DNA from: an uncultured Shewanella sp.
GTDB taxonomy: Bacteria > Pseudomonadota > Gammaproteobacteria > Enterobacterales > Shewanellaceae
Direction of reading: 5' to 3'
Assembly (NCBI RefSeq): GCF_947491715.1
Contig: NZ_CANLKR010000001.1
Coordinates: forward strand, 186,001 to 250,000
Length of the DNA: 64,000 bases
Within the stretch, counting starts at the first letter, position 1. Each line of letters begins with the position of its first letter. The position numbers were made by a program, and so were the translations under genes. Shown here in pieces: positions 57,910-64,000 of the stretch. The notes beneath the pieces are model-generated. The model searched no databases. It saw only the letters and a list, made by a program, of their open reading frames with translations, and was not told the origin of the DNA.

Positions 57910-58296
57910 TTAAGTATCCATATTAGTCGTTAAAAAGACTTCATAAGCCGATTGTCCCCAAGCGATGAGCTTTCCGGCCTTAAAGAGTAAAGGGGTGCAT
58001 TCATCTTTAGTGGTTAATCCATCAGATAAGCTGTGTTGCGTGCGATAAAATAACACCTGCATGGCAATATTTTGGGCCATTTTGGCCTCTGAAAAATCCG
58101 CAGTACCCAATATTGTTGTTATTTGAGTAATATCACTGCCTAAAGACAACTGAGCAATATGATGTAGATTATGTTTTTGTCTATTTTGCCAGTTTTTATC
58201 ATCGGCAAGGGGTTCATAGGCGATGACAACGAATGCAACAAAGAGTAAATAGAGACTAAAGAGACTACCAATAAAGAGTGGCAATTTAGATTTCAT
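57910..58296 (-). CDS. DUF3192 family protein
   Basis: 128 residues with an N-terminal membrane anchor or signal (LPLFIGSLFSLYLLFVAFVV) and a small outer domain. The conserved motifs GTADFSEAKMAQNIAMQVLFYRTQ and GLTTKDECTPLLFKAGKLIAWG identify DUF3192, common in Shewanella and Vibrio. A SmpA/BamE-like fold is plausible but not shown. GGAAGG precedes the ATG. Confidence 0.85.
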   Translation of the reverse strand: MKSKLPLFIGSLFSLYLLFVAFVVIAYEPLADDKNWQNRQKHNLHHIAQLSLGSDITQITTILGTADFSEAKMAQNIAMQVLFYRTQHSLSDGLTTKDECTPLLFKAGKLIAWGQSAYEVFLTTNMDT

Positions 58297-58387
58297 TGCT
58301 ATTAACCTTCCGTGATATTTTTTAGTTAATATACTGTTATAGCCCAGTTGAGTAAAGCGCTCTTTATTTACACAAGTATAATGGCGC

Positions 58388-59176
58388 TTAATCCAATCTA
58401 GTCGTTTCTGATGGAAGTCTAAATTGTTTTAGGTTGACGTTTAAGGGTAAATTCGTTTGTAATTGGATTAATTTATAACTGAGTTTGGCTAAGGTTTTTC
58501 CTGTGGCCAGCTTTTGCGCTTGTTTTGTGCCAATTTGATCTAAGGAACGATAAATATTGCCTAAAGTGCGAAAAGTTTTAAGCAGCTCTGAGGCTGATTT
58601 AGGGCCAATGCCTGGGACGCCAGGGATTTTGTTGCCACTGTCTCCGGCTAAGGCGAGATAATCTAAAAATTGGCCCCGTTCAACACCTAACTTCTCTTCT
58701 CGACTCTCAGTGGTTAAAAAGCTTTGGTTGAAATGATCCCAAAGCTGTATATGAGGATGAATAAGTTGATTAAAGCCTTTGTCGGTTGAAACAATGATGG
58801 CCTTACCATTTACTTGGACTAATTTAGTGGCGAGGGTTGCAATGACATCGTCAGCTTCACTTAGGGCATCAATGGAGTGAATGTGTTGATTTTCTAAATA
58901 ACTTTTTAGTGATGCAAGGCCATTATCAAGAGCTTCAGGCATAGGCTTACGCCCTTTTTTATAGTCTTCAAACAATCGCTTACGCCAGGAAATGGCTTTA
59001 CCGTCCCAAACAATCGTGACATGAGTGGGCTGATGAAATCGAATAAGCTTTTTGCATGAACGATGAACTTGCTCTTGCAAGCCATCGATATTGTTTTCAT
59101 TGGGTAGTGCCGCATGCATACGGCGAACCAGATTCATACCATCAATGATTAAAAATACATTCATTTGTGTTGTCAT
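58388..59176 (-). CDS. xni: Flap endonuclease Xni (ExoIX)
   Basis: Structure-specific 5' nuclease related to the N-terminal domain of DNA polymerase I. 262 residues, or 258 from the second Met (MNVFLIIDGMNLVRR), which fits the family start better; neither start has a clear ribosome site. Metal-site residues lie in LIIDGMNL, TIVWDGKAISWRKRLFEDYKKGRKPMP, DALSEADDVIATLA and VSTDKGF; the helix-hairpin-helix is GDSGNKIPGVPGIGPKSASELL. In the same region as ppnN, as in E. coli (ygdG-ygdH). Confidence 0.93.
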   Translation of the reverse strand: MTTQMNVFLIIDGMNLVRRMHAALPNENNIDGLQEQVHRSCKKLIRFHQPTHVTIVWDGKAISWRKRLFEDYKKGRKPMPEALDNGLASLKSYLENQHIHSIDALSEADDVIATLATKLVQVNGKAIIVSTDKGFNQLIHPHIQLWDHFNQSFLTTESREEKLGVERGQFLDYLALAGDSGNKIPGVPGIGPKSASELLKTFRTLGNIYRSLDQIGTKQAQKLATGKTLAKLSYKLIQLQTNLPLNVNLKQFRLPSETTRLD

Positions 59177-59269
59177 CGATTTAAGTGAAAGAGGGGATGG
59201 CGTGGTGTTACTTTATTGATTATATCAATCGTTTGCAATATTTTCATCTTCTGACGGTGAACTTTCATG

Positions 59270-59310
59270 CCTCAAGTGTTATTCAAATGAAGAATGAATA
59301 TCACTTGAGG
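59270..59310 (-). other. Hairpin downstream of ppnN
   Basis: CCTCAAGTG paired with CACTTGAGG, with an inner ATTCA/TGAAT pair; 10 bases past the ppnN stop on the minus strand. No T-run, so a weak terminator or 3'-end structure. Confidence 0.55.
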
Positions 59311-59319
59311 TTGATTGAT

Positions 59320-60678
59320 TTAATGACTATGGGTGATATCGTAACAAGGCACATAGAGAGTACCTGGTAATTTCATTCTCTGCTGCTCGACAAATGCTTT
59401 GAGTAAGGTGTCCATTAAGGCCATTAGCTTTGGATCGCCCGTTAATTGAAAAGGGCCCAACTGTTTTATTTTATTCACTGTTTCCATTTTTACGTTTCCC
59501 GCAACGATACCCGAGAAAGCTTGGCGTAAATGGGCTGCAAGTTTGGCTTTATCTGACTGAAAATGAAGATCGAGTTTTGCCATGTTTTCATGTGTCGGGT
59601 TAAATGGAAATTGAAACTCTGAATTAATTTTAAGTGCCCAGTGGTATTGGTAAGAATCTCCTGTTTTTTTCCTGAATTTCTTGATAGCTTCCATGCCTTC
59701 TTTCTGGATCCTAGCGACCTCAGCCGGATTATCGATAATGATTTGATACTTATCTTGTGCTTCTTTACCTAAAGTGGCGCCAATAAAAGTATCCACTTGT
59801 GTGAAATAATCTGTGCTTTCTTTTGGTCCTGTTAAAATCAGTGGAAAGGGGAGATCTTGATTATCTTTATGGAGTAAAATCCCCAATAGGTAAAGTAATT
59901 CTTCTGTTGTGCCAGCTCCACCGGGAAAAATAATAAAACCATGGCCTAGCCGAACAAAGGCTTCTAAACGCTTCTCGATATCCGGTAAAATCACCAGTTC
60001 ATTAACGATATGATTAGGCGGCTCTGCCGCAATAATATTGGGTTCAGTCAATCCTATGTAGCGAGCATGATTGACCTGTTGTTTAGCATGGCCAACAGTT
60101 GCGCCCTTCATTGGGCCTTCCATCGCTCCAGGGCCACAGCCTGTGCAAATATCGAGTTCTCGAAGGCCAAGTTCATGACCGACTGCTTTAGTATATTGAA
60201 ACTCAGTGTTATTGATACTGTGTCCGCCCCAGCAAACAACAATATTTGGATTAAGCATAGGCATGACACGGGCATTACGTAGAATATCAAATACTAAGTC
60301 AGTAATGTGAATAGAGTCAGTAAAATCAATATGGTCTAGTTGGTCGAATTTGTCGTTTAGATAGATGATATCTCTGAGCACCGAAAACAAATGCTCTTGA
60401 ATACTGGCGATGACTTTTCCATCGACTAAGGCGGCGGTTGGTGGGTTGATAAGTTCTATTTTTATGCCACGCTCTTTCTGCAGCACATTAATTTTAAAAT
60501 TTTCAAACTGTTTAAAGAGGTTTTCACTGTTATCACATTTTATACCAGATGCAAGGACGGCAAGAGAGCAGTTTCGATATAGCTGATAAAGCTCACTTTG
60601 TGCATTTTGTTTCAGGCGGGCAACTTCTAGTTGAGACAGTTGCTCCATACTGCCTTTTGGGCTGATCCTAACTATCAT
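59320..60678 (-). CDS. ppnN: Nucleotide 5'-monophosphate nucleosidase PpnN
   Basis: Splits purine and pyrimidine nucleotides into base and ribose-5-phosphate; in E. coli it is activated by (p)ppGpp. 452 residues (E. coli YgdH 454). The LOG-fold motif is FIIFPGGAGTTEELLYLLGIL; ICTGCGPGAMEGPMKGA is the upstream nucleotide-binding part; N-terminal and C-terminal extension domains typical of the long form are present (SPKGSMEQLSQLEVARL). AGGAG sits 5 bases before the ATG. It lies upstream of xni on the same strand with a 143-base gap. Confidence 0.95.
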   Translation of the reverse strand: MIVRISPKGSMEQLSQLEVARLKQNAQSELYQLYRNCSLAVLASGIKCDNSENLFKQFENFKINVLQKERGIKIELINPPTAALVDGKVIASIQEHLFSVLRDIIYLNDKFDQLDHIDFTDSIHITDLVFDILRNARVMPMLNPNIVVCWGGHSINNTEFQYTKAVGHELGLRELDICTGCGPGAMEGPMKGATVGHAKQQVNHARYIGLTEPNIIAAEPPNHIVNELVILPDIEKRLEAFVRLGHGFIIFPGGAGTTEELLYLLGILLHKDNQDLPFPLILTGPKESTDYFTQVDTFIGATLGKEAQDKYQIIIDNPAEVARIQKEGMEAIKKFRKKTGDSYQYHWALKINSEFQFPFNPTHENMAKLDLHFQSDKAKLAAHLRQAFSGIVAGNVKMETVNKIKQLGPFQLTGDPKLMALMDTLLKAFVEQQRMKLPGTLYVPCYDITHSH

Positions 60679-60764
60679 AGCAACTCCTTAGCAGTGACAT
60701 ATGATCATTACTTTCATACAATAGTCAGTCATAATTGGTGTGCTGAGATCACGACCGTTACTGT

Positions 60765-62291
60765 TTATAAGTCAATAATCACCTTGTCTCTGCTTTCATT
60801 TTTGGCTCGGTATAGTGCAGCATCTGCGCGTTCAAATGTATCTTGTATGGTTTCATGGCCTAATACTTTTGCTGCACCTATAGATACTGTAACTGTGATC
60901 TGCTGGTTTTTGAACTTAAATGGGATATTTTTAATTTTTTTTCGTAAACGATTGAGTAAAGCATCTAAGTGATCAACGGAAAGTAGAGGCAGAAGCATCA
61001 CAAATTCTTCACCGCCAAAACGTGCGACAAACTCATTTTTGTTGAGAGAGTTTTTGAAGGCCATAGCAATGACTTGTAGTGTTTTATCGCCTGTCGAATG
61101 GCCAAAATGGTCATTAATTGATTTAAAATGATCTATATCGGCAATAATGACCCAGAGAGCCTGCTTATGTCGTTGATAATGTCGAAATTCAAGTGACATT
61201 CGTTCTTCCAGAGCAGCTCTATTTGGCAGTTGAGTTAGGGGGTCGACTAAATGAAATTTTTGTTGCTCAAATAAACTTTTTTTATAAATATTAGTCTCTT
61301 TGTTCAAAGCATCCATTTGTTTTTTCATGGAAGAAAAAGCACGATCCATGATTTTAACTGATTGCTTTTCTTGTGCTTGTCTTTGATTGAGTTCAAGATG
61401 AAGGTTTGCTACTTGTTCAATGAGTTTGACTTTCAGTTCATCGATGTCATCTATTTCTATGAGGTGGTTTTCTATAGTACTCATTTTATTAGACATACTA
61501 GTGTTAAACATCTCACTGCTCGTAAATTGTTCTTGTGTATATGTTTGGCTGGTATCGGTGATATGCTCCATGGCCAGTAAAGCATCGTCAAGTGTGAATA
61601 AAAAAGCTTGAGAGGCGGATTGAGAGCGGTCAATATTTTCTTGTAATAAACGTAAGATGGTTTGATAAGCTGATAAGAGATCCGTTAGGGTGAAGTTTCC
61701 AAATAATGTTTCTTTGATTTCAGTTATTTTTGTTGTCTGGTGAGTATGAAAGCTCATTTCGGAGATAATTTGGGTCAGTTCTATCGCTTGTGTCTGGAAG
61801 CGGGTAGGCATTTGGTTATCCGATGATTTCTCATCGTTAATGATACTTGAGTAGAAGAAGATCACTTTTTCTAATTGCTCAATGTAATCATAGTAGGTGT
61901 GGAATGGCTGCTTGAGCTCTTTTTTTAAAGAGATGAGTCTCTGGTGATGTTTTTGACTGAGCGCCTTGAGGGCTGCCAGTGGCTCTAATGAGAGAGTAAG
62001 CTGCTTTCTATGCTCGGTTAATTGGGTGTTAACTTCTTTGTCGTGTTGTTTTAATAATACTTCGATTTTACTCAACTCAGCCAAGGTTTGTGGCCATTTG
62101 TTTGGTGAGACAAATAGTGCTCGTAAATCAGCAAGTTTGTTATCTAATTCGAGATTGAGCCCTTTACAAGCTTTACTCAAATAATTGATAAATTGACATA
62201 ACACGGTGATTTGGGCTGCTTCAGCTGAATGGACTGAGATCGTTGGACAATTTGATGTGCTTTCTTGCAGGTAAGTTATTTTATCCTTCAT
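60765..62291 (-). CDS. Diguanylate cyclase (GGDEF) with N-terminal coiled-coil domain
   Basis: Makes cyclic di-GMP from two GTP. I take ATG 62291 (MKDKITYLQES), which has CAGGA upstream; an in-frame TTG at 62354 is possible. 508 residues. Residues 1-~330 are mostly helical with coiled coils and no membrane helix, so the protein is cytoplasmic. The GGDEF domain (~345-508) is complete: DPLTQLPNRAALEERM, IIADIDHFKSINDHFGHSTGD, ARFGGEEFVMLLP (active GGEEF near 426) and VSIGAA. The position of the inhibitory RxxD site reads NKNE, so product inhibition is probably absent. It starts 66 bases after the upstream TPR gene, probably an operon. Confidence 0.92.
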   Translation of the reverse strand: MKDKITYLQESTSNCPTISVHSAEAAQITVLCQFINYLSKACKGLNLELDNKLADLRALFVSPNKWPQTLAELSKIEVLLKQHDKEVNTQLTEHRKQLTLSLEPLAALKALSQKHHQRLISLKKELKQPFHTYYDYIEQLEKVIFFYSSIINDEKSSDNQMPTRFQTQAIELTQIISEMSFHTHQTTKITEIKETLFGNFTLTDLLSAYQTILRLLQENIDRSQSASQAFLFTLDDALLAMEHITDTSQTYTQEQFTSSEMFNTSMSNKMSTIENHLIEIDDIDELKVKLIEQVANLHLELNQRQAQEKQSVKIMDRAFSSMKKQMDALNKETNIYKKSLFEQQKFHLVDPLTQLPNRAALEERMSLEFRHYQRHKQALWVIIADIDHFKSINDHFGHSTGDKTLQVIAMAFKNSLNKNEFVARFGGEEFVMLLPLLSVDHLDALLNRLRKKIKNIPFKFKNQQITVTVSIGAAKVLGHETIQDTFERADAALYRAKNESRDKVIIDL

Positions 62292-62357
62292 AATTCGATC
62301 CTGATTAACAATTTTATTTTCAATAAATGCCTTAGCTAGATTGATGCGAAACAAGGA

Positions 62358-63998
62358 TTATTCATGCCAGATAATATGGTTTTTGTTTCCATTGGTTTCA
62401 ATTTTAACCAGACCTCTGTCAATATTGCGTGTCAACTGCTGGTAAATGGGAGGGGTAAAAATGCTGGCGGGAGCAAAATCTAACGTTGTCATGGTGACGT
62501 AAAAATCTTCTTGCTCCCCTAAACTCATGGCACCAGATAGCATCATCTGAGCGGCGGCAAAGTGAGTTTCAAGATCTATTTTGATGGCTGGATCGGCATG
62601 TAAGGGTAAGTTGAGTAAACCAATATGGAAATGAGTTTGCCAGTGATGCTGATTGAGAAACGTTCGAAACTCCTGCATAAAATCAGTGGTATTAGTGTGT
62701 TGTGGAATATAGAGAGCGAAGATCCCTGAACGGATATAAAAAACTTGTGCATTAAAGGTATGACTGATTGCATGGTGTTGAGTTTGATGCAAATCACGGT
62801 TGGCTTGAAAGCCTAATGAAAGATCGGCATTAAGTTGATCGGTTAGTGAGCATAAGATAATACTGCAAGCTTGATTTAAATTAGACTTTGAAAGGGTTGA
62901 AATAAATGCACTATAACCTGGAAGATTGGCGATAGGATCAGTATCAATAAAGGTAGATTGTTCTGTGAGCATGCATCTTAAATGATGGCGATTACGCCAT
63001 AAACCGATATAGGCTATGAATATGAAAGTGATCAACCCTAACAATGCCATTAAAATGAGTTGATAGCGAGTTTGTAATGACATATCGCTGTTGTGCTGGT
63101 GGTTAGCATTAAGTAATATTGATTGCAGCTTTTCTTGTGCCAACATAGCATTAGCATGACGTTGATTTTTGGCGTTCTTTTCTACTTCTGATCCGAGTTG
63201 AAGCCAGTTCTCAAGGGCGAAAAGCGCTTTAGCAAACTGCTTTAATTGTTTATAAATGGTGATTTGTAATTGTAATGCTTGTTTTTTTTCATTAAGTAAA
63301 TTGAGTTGTTCTGCATTATCAAAGGCACTGATAGCATAGGTTTTTGCCATTGTGAATTGCTTCAATACGAGTGAAATATCAGCTAGCAGTAAATCGTTGT
63401 AGACTAAGTAATGACTGGCTTTCTTTTTAGAAAAAATAACATCGGCTTTTTTAAGGTAACTGTAGGCCGCTTCATAGTCTTTAATTCGAAAATATGCTTC
63501 GCCAAGATTATGGTAATCAATGGCTTGGCCGATATAGTTGCCTAAATGAATATCGGATTGTAGTGCGGTTAAATGGTAGTCAATGGCATAATTCCATTGT
63601 CCTTTTTCAGCATAAATCATGGCCATGAACCTGATGGCGGCAATGATTTTATGTTCTTTTTTTATTTTAGTATAGATAAAAGAGGCTTCTTGAGTATATT
63701 TTAGCGCGTCATCCCACTGCCTAAGGCTTTTGTAAACGTGTGCAACTTGCATGTAAAGTTCAGCTCGTAAGGCTGGCATTTTTATATGTTCTGATAGTTT
63801 AATGGCTTGTGTAAAATGCTCTAACGATTCTTTGAGTTCTTCTTTTGTTTGATGGTATCGACCTAAATAAATTTCTGATTTAACAATTAAATATTTATTT
63901 TTTATTGAAAATGCGATCGCTTTACATTGGTTTAAGTATGAAAGTGAGAGAGCACTTTGCTTAACCATACGATACATAATTCCTAAGCCTTCATAGAG
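62358..63998 (-). CDS. TPR-repeat membrane protein with degenerate GGDEF domain (5' end outside window)
   Basis: The frame is open to the window edge (reading LYEGLGIMYRM at the edge), so the ATG at 63977 is internal. Visible 546 residues: several tetratricopeptide repeats (for example YHQTKEELKESLEHFTQAIKL, WDDALKYTQEASFIYTKI, YEAAYSYLKKADVIF), presumably periplasmic; one transmembrane helix (LILMALLGLITFIFIAYIG, ~310-330 from the 63977 Met); then a C-terminal domain that begins DPIANLPGYSAF like a GGDEF domain but has YIRSGIFALYIP where RxGGDEFALLLP is expected. It therefore cannot cyclise GTP and is probably a sensor or partner of the active cyclase just downstream. Confidence 0.82.
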   Translation of the reverse strand, partial: LYEGLGIMYRMVKQSALSLSYLNQCKAIAFSIKNKYLIVKSEIYLGRYHQTKEELKESLEHFTQAIKLSEHIKMPALRAELYMQVAHVYKSLRQWDDALKYTQEASFIYTKIKKEHKIIAAIRFMAMIYAEKGQWNYAIDYHLTALQSDIHLGNYIGQAIDYHNLGEAYFRIKDYEAAYSYLKKADVIFSKKKASHYLVYNDLLLADISLVLKQFTMAKTYAISAFDNAEQLNLLNEKKQALQLQITIYKQLKQFAKALFALENWLQLGSEVEKNAKNQRHANAMLAQEKLQSILLNANHQHNSDMSLQTRYQLILMALLGLITFIFIAYIGLWRNRHHLRCMLTEQSTFIDTDPIANLPGYSAFISTLSKSNLNQACSIILCSLTDQLNADLSLGFQANRDLHQTQHHAISHTFNAQVFYIRSGIFALYIPQHTNTTDFMQEFRTFLNQHHWQTHFHIGLLNLPLHADPAIKIDLETHFAAAQMMLSGAMSLGEQEDFYVTMTTLDFAPASIFTPPIYQQLTRNIDRGLVKIETNGNKNHIIWHE

Positions 63999-64000
63999 AA

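Overview
The window is a chromosome segment of a gammaproteobacterium, most likely a Shewanella of moderate to low GC. The evidence is the set of neighbourhoods: pgi-tal-OmpA, yaaA/M28 peptidase/HlyU, rpsT<>murJ-ribF-ileS-lspA-fkpB-ispH followed by minor pilins, nadK<>grpE with dxs-ispA-xseB, a polar sodium-type stator pair pomAB next to thiI, gcvA-ygdD-rlmM, and an NAD-type isocitrate dehydrogenase. From memory this gene order is Shewanella-like; no database was searched.

Layout. 1-10 kb: 3' end of thrC, a DUF3545 protein, pgi-tal, an OmpA-family porin, an AGCS amino-acid/sodium symporter, yaaA, a lipoprotein M28 peptidase and a HlyU/ArsR regulator. 10-18 kb: rpsT divergent from the housekeeping block murJ, ribF, ileS, lspA, fkpB, ispH. 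18-25.5 kb: a type IV pilus assembly cluster (pilV, pilW, pilX, pilY1, pilE, with fimT convergent), preceded by a 37-copy octamer array and closed by a ~265-bp inverted-repeat element. 25.7-26.9 kb: glnB and a six-gene tRNA operon, (Phe-Thr)x3. 27-34 kb: yceJ-yceI, an XRE-cupin regulator divergent from a BenE transporter, an NhaC-type antiporter, and a secreted M4 metalloprotease with an FNR-type box upstream. 34.8-41.8 kb: nadK, grpE (with a sigma-32 promoter), the isoprenoid genes dxs-ispA with xseB, and pomAB. 41.8-49 kb: an accessory zone with signs of decay and transfer: a truncated Tat-lipoprotein leader, an alpha/beta hydrolase whose nucleophile is Asn, an orphan secreted protein, thiI (core), a beta-helix protein, an FMN reductase, a collapsed tryptophanase-family pseudogene and the second inverted-repeat element. 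49-64 kb: gcvA, an alpha/beta hydrolase, DUF423, rlmM, NAD-isocitrate dehydrogenase, an S9 peptidase, a RimJ-like acetyltransferase, DUF3192, xni, ppnN, a diguanylate cyclase and a TPR protein with a degenerate GGDEF domain that runs off the window.

Functional themes. Surface attachment and motility recur (type IV minor pilins, PilY1 adhesin, PomAB stator, c-di-GMP synthesis). The isoprenoid pathway is represented at both ends (dxs and ispA, ispH). Secreted peptidases are frequent (M28, M4, S9).

The most unusual signals are: (1) the octamer array directly before the pilV ribosome binding site; (2) the two copies of the inverted-repeat element, in which the paired arms differ between copies but stay complementary within each copy, implying conserved structure; (3) the tryptophanase-family gene reduced in frame to its two ends; (4) fresh partial duplications at the gcvA/hydrolase junction; (5) a degenerating tRNA-Thr copy; (6) an alpha/beta hydrolase with Asn in place of the catalytic Ser.
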